Part shown: positions 12,802 to 23,208 of the stretch, piece by piece
How the letters are laid out: each line of letters begins with the position of its first letter
Position numbering within the stretch: position 1 is the first letter of the stretch
Origin: Amphimedon queenslandica
Taxonomy: Eukaryota > Porifera > Demospongiae > Haplosclerida > Niphatidae
Assembly: GCF_000090795.2 (NCBI RefSeq)
Contig: NW_003546283.1
Coordinates: forward strand, 6,360 to 70,359
Length of the DNA: 64,000 nucleotides
Direction of reading: 5' to 3'
The notes under the pieces: model-generated
What the model was told of the DNA's origin: nothing
Databases searched by the model: none
Seen by the model: the letters and a program-made list of their open reading frames with translations, nothing else
Program-made: the position numbers and the translations under genes

Positions 12802-13803
12802 GTGAGTACCCTCATTTCTATCAGAAGTTATACAGTCTCTTACGACCGGATATATTCACTGTCCCGTATACTCCAAGGTTCTTTAGGCTCCTCAATGTCT
12901 TCCTTACCTCAAGGCAAGTTATCCTTACCCTTCAATGGCTGACAATTGTATCTTGTTATTGATTATATTCTGTTTATAGTCATCTCCCTTTGTATCTTGT
13001 TGCTTCCTTTGCTAAGAAGATTGCCAGACTCTCTCTCTCTGCTCCTCCAGAAGGTACTGGACATTCAGCAACTTAATCTTCATGTACATGTACATGTATA
13101 CTAGCTCACTCTCTGTATTTTTATGATGTAGGTATTATTATTATTATTATTTATAATTACATGTAGGTATTATGTTGGCAAGTGTTTTGGTCATTAATTT
13201 GATAAGAAGACATCCAAACTGTCGTGTCCTACTGCACAGAAGCACAACAGAAGGTTAACTTCACGTTTTTATAATGAATTAATGATATATTTAAAACTAT
13301 TTTCTTGATAGTATTTGAGATTGATTCTGATCCTTTCCTAATGGACGAAGCAGATCCTTCTCTCTCCCGTGCTCTGGAGAGTTGCCTCTGGGAATTAAAA
13401 GTAATCAATCACAAGATGTCCTCGTCATGACGGACTGGGTTCTTTCCTATAGACTCTACAGTGTCACTATCATCCTGCTGTATCATCATTAATGAATCGA
13501 CTCCTTGATCCAGAGAAACAAGACAAAGAGGAACCACTTCACCCACACCTTCAGCTAACATCCAAACAGGTTAGGATAGTAGCCTAGTAGTGGCTGCTGT
13601 CCTTTAAATGGAGGTGTACACTATAGAGAGTGTCCATTAAGAGAGGCGATACTGTACATGCACAAGTTTTATTAGTGTTTTCTCTCTCCTTTTCAAAATA
13701 GCTGTTCATCAATGAATTGAGTTCCAGTGATGCTGATGATGAAACTAGTGCCATTCCTTTCAACTTTACTAGTCCAACCACTTTCTGGGGAACTTTTTCA
13801 TAA
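10173..13803 (+). CDS. NOC4L: Nucleolar complex protein 4 homologue (524 aa)
   Basis: Fourteen exons (10173-10259, 10602-10850, 11773-11984, 12035-12068, 12140-12328, 12392-12442, 12487-12598, 12647-12707, 12803-12913, 12980-13053, 13167-13253, 13312-13400, 13453-13569, 13702-13803) join in phase to 524 residues, close to human NOC4L. Diagnostic blocks are LALNGLFILMHHYHIEYPHFYQKLY, read across the 12707/12803 junction, plus HLPLYLVASFAKKIARLSLSAPP and the SRALESCLWELKTLQCHYHP stretch. NOC4 pairs with NOP14 in the nucleolus for 40S subunit assembly. Two introns have GC rather than GT donors (12599 and 12914); reading phase and family alignment both require them. Intron 2 carries a 178-bp array. 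Confidence 0.95.
10363..10423. repeat. (AAT)n microsatellite
   Basis: Near-perfect AAT repeat of about 60 bp in NOC4L intron 1. Similar runs lie at 12745-12800, 31603-31652, 50636-50662, 52741-52797, 54079-54115 and 56733-56790. Confidence 0.9.
10984..11750 (+). repeat. ~178-bp tandem array in NOC4L intron 2
   Basis: About four diverged units of the family seen at 2282-3121, same orientation as the host gene, with the TCTGATACATATTG segment and palindrome. It occupies most of intron 10851-11772. Confidence 0.9.
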
Positions 13804-13938
13804 ATATGTCATGACTAATCTATTACACTTGCATAATAATTATTGCAGACAAAATAAATTAAAATTTAATAATAATAACATTAAAAGATGTACAGTACAA
13901 TCCTCCTTCGTTTGCAAGAAGAAGCAGCAGAGGTGAAT

Positions 13939-16488
13939 CTATTGTCCTGCACTTTTATCAGAAATCTATCAGAGAAAGACAGCCAGCCATTATTAACACA
14001 TGCATTATACCATTGCAGTATCTATGACATTGCAGTATCTCTTATTGTACATGTAGTTCAATGAAGCTTGAGAGAGAGAGAGAGTGGTATGAGGAGTCTT
14101 ACTGTGTACTTATCCCATTTCTTCTCAGGGTCGTATGGCTCCCACCTGCTGGCAGGGAATATGTGCTTGTTCCTTTCATACCAACTCCTCAACACAACCT
14201 TACCAGCATGAGACTGCACAGAGAGAGAGAGGGACAAGGAAGGAGAAAGGGAAACAGATAATAATTGTACTGGACTATCACTGTATTGTTACTTCATCTT
14301 TTTCAATGCCAGCGTCATTAACAAGTCTTATATCTTCATGTACATCAAAGCTGAACAATGAGCCTATACATGTACATGTACATGTACATACAGACTCATT
14401 CAAAATTATAGCGGGAAATTTAAAAGGGAATAAAATTTGGCGAATTGTTAAATTTTGATGATTGGTGGATTTTAATTTCGCAAATTGTGGCCATGTGCCA
14501 TTGAGCGAGCATACACATAATGGCTGAAAATGGCGGATTTCTATTTTGGCGAATGGCTATCGAAATGCCAATTCACCTAATTTAATTCCCTCCAAAATTT
14601 CCTACTATACGGTAGTAAATTTTACCACTCTTTCCTCTTGCTTTGTTTATTATGAAGTCGTAAAACGAGTAATGCTATTAATAGAATCAGTGTTACTATA
14701 TTTAGAACACTCCACGATGTCATACTAACATGAGGTATGATCAGATCTTCTTTAATGTACATCAACCCATCCACTGATGCTCCTCTTAATTCTTTGAATT
14801 CTTTTCGAAGGTTTTCGAGACATTTCTGCAAGAACTCATGAATTGTGTTTCCTTTCTTCATCTAGAATAGAACAGGCAAGGTTCTCCCTAAAAACCTTTT
14901 AAAACTCTCACTTGTACGTGTCTACGGTGACCTGAACCATCCCAAAAACTGTATGTTATTTGAATAACCTCGTCTGGAGGTAGTAAAAATTAAAATTAAA
15001 TAAAAAATATTATGTTTCTTTACTTTTAAGTTCGTTCTGTTGCTCCACCCATTCTTGTCTAAGACATTCTCTCTCGTATTTCTCCTCCTCCTACACTCAC
15101 TCAAGAAAAAGAGACACCTTCATAACCTCTCCCTCTCTCTTACCTCTCTGTCTCTCTCTGTCTCTCTCTCCCTCTCTCACTTCCCTCCCTCTCTCTCACC
15201 TCTCTGTCTCGATCAGGTAGAAAAGAAGTATCAACTGTAGGATTCTTTCCAAAGTGACTGTACTTCTTTCGTTTAAAAGTAGGAGGAGCTAAATTTTATT
15301 AAAATGAATCAATATATGCAGTACTGAATGCATCATGACACACCTTCTTCCTTTTCCACTTGCTCCTCCTCCTCCTCCTCCTCTCTCTCTTCATCTTCAT
15401 CTTCTTCAACATCAAATGACAAAACTGGCTTTGCTTTCAATTTTCTCTTTTCTCCTTTCTTTCCATCAAGAGAGTCCCTTTTCAACAATAATTAATCATA
15501 GTTATTATATGGCGGGATAAAAAACAATTATACAGCTGGAAATATTGACTTGAATAATACAAAACAAAATGGTGAAAAATGGGCCCAGTCTTTGAAGAAT
15601 GCCAAACATCCCACCAATATTCCAGCTGTACATGTATGTAATATGTAGCCCATGGTTTTTTCAAAAAATGGCTCCGAAATCACCCCAAATTTTTATTATA
15701 TTTTCTAATACATATTGATGTCCTTGTAGAAAGTTTGAGTCAATTCCAATAAGAAATTTTAAAGTTATGACCATTTTTTAAAATGGGTCAAATTTTGAAA
15801 AATACCCAAGGCTATTATAGCCCATGGTTTTTTTTCAAAAAATGGCTCCGAAATCACTCCAAATTTTTATTACATTTTCTGATACATATTGACGTCCTTA
15901 TGCTGTGTAGAAAGTTTGAGTCAATTTCGACAAGAAATTTTTGAGTTATGACCATTTTAAAAAACTGGCCAAATTTTGAAAAATACCACTCCTTACTGTA
16001 CAGTGTATACATATCTAATTTAAAATGGAGAAATTAATCAATCCCTCAATCCCTTACTGCTTGTTTTCTTCTGAAACAGCTGCTGCCAATTTCTTCTTCC
16101 TCTCTTGAATGAGTAATTCTCTTTTCATCTTCATTTCTTCAAGTGTCATTAAACCTATAACAAGTGTCACAAATTATTTCAATTAAAAAATTCTATTGAA
16201 ATTCTCTACCAATTGTCGATGTCCTCAGCTCTTCTTCAACAATGTCAAAATGTGTTGAAAACTTTTCATTTGATTCAAATATACTTTTGGCTCCAATGTC
16301 CTACAAAAATTAAAATAATTACATTTATTATTACAAAATATTTTAAAGTACACAACATTGTATTAATGCTAAACTACCTCTGATATTTTTTGCTTCATTT
16401 TTTCCAACTCCTCTCTATCTTTCTCTCTCTTTTTGAGAAGATTGGCAGCTCTGTTACCTTCTGAAGCTGCTCCTTTGAAGAAAGCCAT
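13939..16488 (-). CDS. FAM50: FAM50/XAP5 family protein (346 aa)
   Basis: Twelve exons (16378-16488, 16210-16300, 16058-16154, 15344-15477, 15200-15288, 15024-15090, 14912-14973, 14730-14861, 14626-14674, 14293-14363, 14103-14213, 13939-13965) give 346 residues. Start chosen at [14 protein letters not shown], which matches the family N terminus; an open frame upstream has no ATG. Family blocks include [56 protein letters not shown] and [20 protein letters not shown]. An acidic Glu-rich stretch lies mid-protein. FAM50 proteins are nuclear and spliceosome-associated. The last exon encodes only ISDKSAGQ. The stop lies 135 bp from that of NOC4L. Confidence 0.95.
15640..15990 (+). repeat. ~178-bp repeat, two units in FAM50 intron
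   Basis: Two units of the same family, antisense to the host gene, in the intron 15478-16057. The first has a shortened TCTAATACATATTG block. Confidence 0.85.
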
Positions 16489-16591
16489 TTCACCTAGGCT
16501 AAGACTTGGGCGGGAGTTAATGGGTGTGGCTGACACTCCCAGCCCCACCCATTTTCCTGCAGCATAAACTGCTGCAATCGAGTCAGCAAAG
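16489..16591. promoter_or_regulatory. Shared divergent promoter, FAM50 / coiled-coil gene
   Basis: The start codons are 103 bp apart on opposite strands. GC content is higher than in nearby introns; no TATA box was seen. Confidence 0.55.
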
Positions 16592-19016
16592 ATGTCTGAC
16601 ACTCAGGAGTTCAGCTATTATCCTTCTACTGTGTCCCTAGAGAGAGAGAGGGAAGAGGATAGATACTCCTCTCGTTCTGATATAGAGGAAGTAACCGAGG
16701 CCTTTGACAAAGCAAAGTCTAAACTGTACTTCAAAGACAAGGACACCATTGAAGAAACACTAGCAGTAGTCGGGCCTCAGGAACACTTAGGTATGCCACT
16801 GGACTACACCCTGCTATCATTAGTATACTAATCAATGCTTTATTGTGCTAATGATACAATGGTGCCTCTATATAATGGAGTGTCTCTGTTATACAGAGGT
16901 GTCCTTTATGTGGAGGTTATTTTATACAGTAGGGAATGTAATTGGTACACTTAAGTGCTGTCTGTAATCTCTGGAGGATGGGTTGGGTTGTGAATGCATG
17001 CAAAGCATTTTTTGTTTTTTTAGTGTCATTTTCAGTTTGTCATTGTTTGTTGTGACCACAATAGATGGTGAGATTGATGACAGGATTAAAGATATCAAAG
17101 AGGATATGAGGAAAGCTGATACAGTGGGGGACGGTCAGTAAAGAGAGAAAGAGAGAGAATACAAAATATTGAAGAGACAAGGAGAGAACAAAGTGTATCT
17201 TCTTTTCTTCAGATATACCACGTAAAGTCCTTGGTATTGTCGAAGGTGTCGTTGCTAAAGCAAAGGATGGTCATGTTAGCTCTTCAGTTGCTGCCCAAAA
17301 CCTTGACACTACGAAACCAGCTTTTACCTATGGACGAAAAGCAGCTGCTGATCTATTTGAACTTAAACACTCTGGACGTGAGAGACTGTCGAGTTTTGAT
17401 CAAAAACTAAGAGAATTGTTTGATTTCCGTATAACAACAAAAATGGATGAAGCTATTGCAGCATTACAGGATTGCTACCAGCTGCTAAGTACGTATGTAC
17501 ATGTATGTTGAGTTTATTTACATGTACATGTAGATGAGGCAGAGGAAGAATCTCGTGATGAACAAAGAAACCTTCAAGAAAGACTTGAAACTGAGAACTC
17601 TATTGTTGGACTGTCAGACCTGAGCCAGATCTTAAGGTAAATTTGTGAATGATATCGATCATGTGACGTATTAATCATGTGACATATTGGTCATGTGATA
17701 TATGTGACTGTTTGATTTATAGTGCAGCAATGGAGGAATTGACTGAAGAAGCAAGAGAAGATAAGAATATTGAGGAAAATTGTACTTCTGACATTAGAAA
17801 GCTAGGTATGGTAAAGCTATAGTGATTGCTATTCTCTTTTTCCTTCTCTCTTGATTTTATGAATGAATGATCTACTCTTCTTCTCTTGTTATAGACAATG
17901 ATTTGAGAGAGTTAGAGCTATTTTGTGAATCATCAAGACAGCAGTACAACCAAAGGTCAAGCCACAGGGAAAGCCAACTGCTGAAGAACAGGAAGACACA
18001 AGTCAATTCAACACCTTACATCAGTTTAAAATTTTTAATTTGGCTTGCAGGAGAAACTCAAGAAGGAACTAGAAGAATTACAAGAGGAGGAGAGGATGCT
18101 CGAGGAAGTTTCAAAAGAAGAGAAGGATTGTCAGGATGTTGCTGAAGCTTCTCTACAAGATGCAAGGGAGAAGTTTTCCGATTGGAAAGAGCAAATAGAA
18201 TCTCTTAAGCAGCAAGCAAAAACTGCATTAGATATAATTGATGACATGAGCAGTAAGATACCATTGTAACATTTGTTATAATTGACAATACATTGTCAGA
18301 TTGCACTGAAATTATACTGAATCATGCAAAAGAAGAAAAGAAGAATTGGACTCATAAGCTTGATGTGATGAATGTTGAATCTTTGCTGCAGCTAAGGGAC
18401 TCACTCATAGCCAAAGCTTGCCTTAATAAAATGGAACTTAAAGATTGTCAAGATATTCTAAAGGACATTGAAGAGCAAGTATGTTATTATTATTATTATT
18501 ATAAAGATTATTTTGAATGATGCTTTGCTATGTATAGTTGGATCAAAATAGTAATGAGAAGAAAAAATGGGCTCAAAGAGGATTTAAGCAAAAAGTTGAT
18601 AAACTAACAGAAGAGATACAAGAACTGATTGACAGTAAAGAAGAAAGGGAGAAAAAAATAAAGAAACATCTGTAAGTTACCAAGGAGCCATAATGAAAAG
18701 TAGTTGGGTTTTCTTTAACAAAACTAACTTGCAGTATTCATTTCACTCATTCTTTCCTTTGCAGTGAGTGCATTGACATAGTTGAGAAAGAGCTCAAAGG
18801 AATTGATGGAGAATTGAAAAAGCTAAAGGGATCCATTCATCTTGATACACTTCAAAGCAGATGTACATAATGGTTTAAATACTTAAAGTACATAATAATA
18901 ATGATGATGATTGTTGTTTTGTAGATGATGCATTGCGACGTGCAAAGGAGAAAGCATTCGAGAAAGAAGACATCAATCAGATGCCAAACTACAGCTCAAA
19001 TGCAAAATATAATTGA
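16592..19016 (+). CDS. Coiled-coil protein, unknown function (513 aa)
   Basis: Eleven exons (16592-16790, 17065-17133, 17213-17488, 17534-17636, 17723-17805, 17895-18001, 18051-18252, 18300-18478, 18538-18671, 18765-18862, 18925-19016) join in phase to 513 residues. From about residue 150 on it is almost all Glu/Lys/Gln-rich heptad sequence ([30 protein letters not shown]). The first 150 residues are polar with a short Arg-Glu run, and no globular domain, membrane segment or enzyme motif was found. The C terminus is NYSSNAKYN. It shares a promoter with FAM50. A structural or cytoskeletal role is only a guess from the coiled coil. Confidence 0.75.
16857..16975 (-). mobile_element. Short dispersed inverted-repeat element (copy in intron)
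   Basis: Shares the GGACACCTC / GTGTCCATTA text with copies at 51893-52065 and 60297-60465, in reverse orientation. It is truncated relative to them. Lies in the first intron of the coiled-coil gene. Confidence 0.65.
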
Positions 19017-19350
19017 AGAGAAAGAAGACTCACAGTTTCAATGAAATAAACAATTTTAACTATAAATGATAAGAACAATAATACTAAAAGTATAATAATA
19101 ATAATATTTGTGGCATAGTGTTTTATACTGTGCAATGTCTTGTACTAGACACAAATTTCAAATTAGATTAGTAATAATACCAGAAGAAGGAATGTGTGTA
19201 GGTAGAGAACTGCTAGCAGTTGTCATTATCACAATAATATAAGTCACATCTAAATGCTATAGTGTGTTTATCATAATAATAATAATAATTTAGGTATGTT
19301 TGTCAAACTAGAAATAACTACTGTGCTTTAATGGCTATCATTATACAGTG
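19017..19350. other. Tail-to-tail spacer, coiled-coil gene / CPT1 copy A
   Basis: AT-rich, with AATAAA signals and short AAT runs (19096-19108, 19273-19290). No gene seen. Confidence 0.5.
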
Positions 19351-22300
19351 TTAAGAAAAGATTTCTCTCATGTCCTCAAACGATTTCTTTAATTCTTCAC
19401 CAAATCTCTCAGAGCTTGTCTCAGTACAGGAATTCTTTGAATGTATGGAGAAATAGACTAAAAGAATTGTGAAAGAATTATATCTGAGCACATTAAAGTC
19501 CATGTACATAACAAATTTGAAGCAACTTTAAAAATTCATTAAAAATCCAAATTTGATTGGAATCAGCTCAAACTTTCTGCACAACATAAGTACATGTACA
19601 ATGTACAATTTATATTTTTAAAAACTGCAACACTTGGTACCTGTCTCTTCTCCTGATATAATGTAAGAGACTCCATATCCATTATCAGTGACTGTGCCAA
19701 ACCCACCAACAATTGTCCTCTTCTCATCATCGTAATCTTTCTCTTTAATGCACTGGGTAGGAGTCTGAGAGGTGGACAAGGTGAACTTCAACTGAAAAGC
19801 CTAAAAACAAAAACAATAATAATAACAACAACAACAATAGTAATAATACTTCGTCTTCAAATATTTCAGGCATTGGGTCCATCTTGAGCCACTTAGCTAC
19901 AATGTAGAGTCCAAACAAATGTCTATCAACACCCATCCCTCTCATAGCTTCAAACTTATACTGCTCCTGATACCTAGAGAAGTAGAGAGAGAGAAAGAAA
20001 GATTAAATGGAGGAGGTATTCTGTAAGTACTTGATAGCTTCTTTCAATAACTCTCTCTTCTTCTCCACACTAATAGAGCTATCATCCATTGCCTAGTAAG
20101 AAAAGACACAAGCAGCTGTCAATAATGACCACTGGCCCGCCAAAAATAATAGTAATAATACAACAAACCTCAACAAAAGCTTTAGACTGCATTGATACAG
20201 GACGAATGGTCTCAGTCCTTCCTTTATAATAAAGTCTGCACACACAACACACAATAACATGCACACATCAGTGAGGAGTGTGTGTGGGTACCTTGTAGTG
20301 GCTGATTCATATGTTAGTACCAGTTTATGATAGATCCTGTAATAGGTTAACTGTAGGGCCATTTGGAACCAGCCATCAGGACTAAGACGACACTTTTTAG
20401 GAACACTCTTACCGTAAGAGGGACAAACAACAACTAAATCTGAGTCTGCAATCTAATTTAGAGAGTTAAATAATTCACAGCTGGAATATACAGGAAGAAT
20501 GCTCTCACCATGCTCCTTAGGTGGTCTTTGGATCTTGATAAGTCGTCAGTGAAGGACTCCAAATTCCATTTCAACCTAAACAGTATTGACAATATTATCA
20601 TCAAATGGATGTACAAGTACATATTGTAATGTAAGCTCACTCCTCAGGTTGAGTATCTCTAGGGAATCCATCTTCAGACAATTGTAAAACACGTCCATTG
20701 TCATCATACTCCTCATGCTGTAGCATGTACTCCCAACCTTGACATGCAACCTAGAGGAGAAGAAGAAGAAGGAGAAGAAGAAGAAGAAGAAGAGAGAGAG
20801 AGAAAAGGGTTGGCGGGAAAGAGAAAAAGAAGGAGAGAAAGCATTAAGCATACACTACTAAACATTAGGCTAACATACAGTAGCATCAAGTCTGCTGTGT
20901 TCAACATTAGATCCAATGACTCCATTGGCACAGACAATGATAGAGAAGGACTTATCAAACCAACGGTTGTACACATTACCATGGAACATGTGACGAGACT
21001 TCTCTCTAAAGTCCTAAAACAAAAATATGTAAATCTTAGTAATGCAAATTGTGCTAATTTGAGTTTATATAAAATATACATGTACGCATACATCAAGGTC
21101 AGGCGACTCTGTATCAAGAACAACGATGCTATAAGAACTGTCAATCAGTTCTAATGATTTCTTGTTGACTGGATCCTCTTCTAGTCTCTTCCTTATGTCT
21201 GCCCAGTCTTCTCTTGGTAATGCAGTGAATGTCATTACTCCAGTTTCATCTTTCTCATCTACATAATAAACCCAATGCATTATACACAGTAAATCTTATC
21301 TGCTTACCGCCAGCCATTTCTACAATACGCTCCAGCTGTTTCTTCAACAAGGTAGGAGGATAGATGCGGCCATCTTTATCAGTTACTTGAACAATGTAAA
21401 ACTTTCCTTGCCTAGCAAGAGATTACAATCTGTCATTCACACGGAGGTTAAAATTTTTTGATGAGCAAAGCAGAATTTATCTCCACCAAAATTTTTAGGA
21501 CATTACATACCTCATGACTACTGTGTGGTGAATTTTATTGTGATCAAAATTAATGATACGATCTACAGTCTTTCCTGGTATCCTTGATGAGTTAGTGTAA
21601 TCCATGTTTGCTTCCATGCAGAATGGGACAAGGTCCTGAGCAGTCATATTCTTAATTCTACCACTTTTGATCTTTTTCACAAACCTAGTGACAAAACACT
21701 AAGTGTAAAGTACGGAGACCTAAGTTAATTACATGACTGTTTGGTAGAGGGCTGAGGCTGCTCTGTCCAGCTGGTGAGGAGTGGGAGGTCTTCTAGCGCC
21801 CAAACAAAAATAATTAGAATTATCTAAAATTTTAAAAATAAAAGAATATGCTTTAATGATAGTTTATTTACGTGATATTGAGGTTCGCTGTCTGAAATAG
21901 ATGAACTCTTCCCACCACTGGCTGAGCCAATTCCTGTGGGTCCATGACCTTTAGCAAGAGAGAGAGGGAGGGGGGAGACAGAGAGAGAGAAAAGGTCAAA
22001 TAGTTGCAATTTAAATGATACAGTGGAATCTCTAGTTAACACACAGCTTTCATAATTACGGCCACAAGTCATAACTTGACCTTTCAGAGGAATGCGCATA
22101 ATTAGCCACACATGAAGTAGTTTGACCTTTTCCATGTAAACATAGTCAACATTAATATTCATAGCGGTAATTAAAGGGCAAAGTGATCCGTGAATGTCAT
22201 TATCTTGTTTGTTAATTTTGCACAACAAAGTTTTTGATTCACTTTTTAACAACACACCTTAAAGTAAGGTACATTTGTAGCTTTCGGCCTTCTTTAGCTT

Positions 22301-23119
22301 TAAAATCATTTACAACCTGGAAATTATTAATAATAATTATTTATATGCACATAAATACATATCTACTTTCTCTGTCTTCCTAAACTGCTCATCGGTCAGT
22401 AGTGGCTGGACAGATTGCAAATACCTGTACACAAATGGAGGTGTCATTTAAAGGAGGCTACACTATACATGTACAATGGCATGTAAACTATCTCAAATCA
22501 AAACTGACCTTTTACATGTTTTTGTAAGAGGTGGCACAGGAAGTGATGGCAAGAATTTCTGATAATTCCCTGCTCCTAAGTTCTTGCGGCCGAGCAAGAA
22601 GAGCATCAACAAGTACCATATCTAAAAACAGCAAACAAAGGTTGATGTATATACATAAACTACATGTAGTGTGTTTACAATTAGCTACAGCACAAAGGTC
22701 AAACTGACTATTAGGCCTACCTTGTTCAATGGGCTTTTTGGTTTCAGGAACCACCCATTATACTGGAGCAGTGACCTCAGGACAATAGCTCTTAAGAAAG
22801 ACCAGAATAAGAGCGTGACTGTTCCTATGAGAAATCCGAGGGCAGCGGGAAGGAGCAAAAGGGTCTTCATTGCTGTGAATGGCTGGACTAATAGCTCGTC
22901 TATAATGTGAGCGAGAGAAAGGGAGGACGAGTGTAAGGCCAGGACACAGTTGAGGAGTGCTCCCATTCCACCGAAAAGGGCAACCTTCATTTTGTTAGAG
23001 AGAGAAAGAGAGAAGAAGACTAGGAGAGGGCTGGAGTTTACTGCGCGAAGAATCGTTTTGTTTATGTCCTTTGCGTAGGCGGCAATTCTGACCTTTCGGG
23101 CGACAGAAAGGTCAAACAT
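19351..23119 (-). CDS. CPT1: Carnitine O-palmitoyltransferase 1-like, copy A
   Basis: Multi-exon gene. The first exon (22721-23119) encodes two hydrophobic segments (residues ~45-62 and ~87-110) followed by [17 protein letters not shown], the CPT1 outer-mitochondrial-membrane hairpin. Later exons carry [45 protein letters not shown], the active-site block [10 protein letters not shown] (His codon 20897-20899), [44 protein letters not shown] and [19 protein letters not shown]1 moves long-chain acyl groups from CoA to carnitine for mitochondrial import. All catalytic blocks are present. Start chosen at the only ATG that leaves a ~42-residue cytosolic N terminus. Its start is 89 bp from the stop of copy B. 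Confidence 0.92.
19500..19595 (-). repeat. 178-bp family fragment
   Basis: A decayed fragment of the family (GGAATCAGCTCAAACTTTCT) in reverse orientation, within a 3' intron of CPT1 copy A. Confidence 0.5.
20166..20405. repeat. Tract near-identical to CPT1 copy B
   Basis: Nearly identical, intron included, to 23931-24174 in the neighbouring paralogue; flanking exons and introns have diverged. Looks like a gene-conversion tract. Confidence 0.75.
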
Positions 23120-23208
23120 TTTTTTCAAATAAAAATGCCTCAAAAAATAATGCAAACAAAAAACACAACAAATGACAGTTTTCTTAACAGCAAAAATATT
23201 TCTTTCTT

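Noticed and set aside
14622-14861. Open frame on the minus strand that looks like a tail-anchored membrane protein
   Set aside because: It is FAM50 exon 8 read past its donor; the hydrophobic part is intron plus the next exon in the wrong frame. Splicing at 14730/14674 restores the family text.
16489-16602. Longer FAM50 N terminus starting upstream of 16488
   Set aside because: That frame begins with GTG, not ATG, and the family starts at the [10 protein letters not shown] position.
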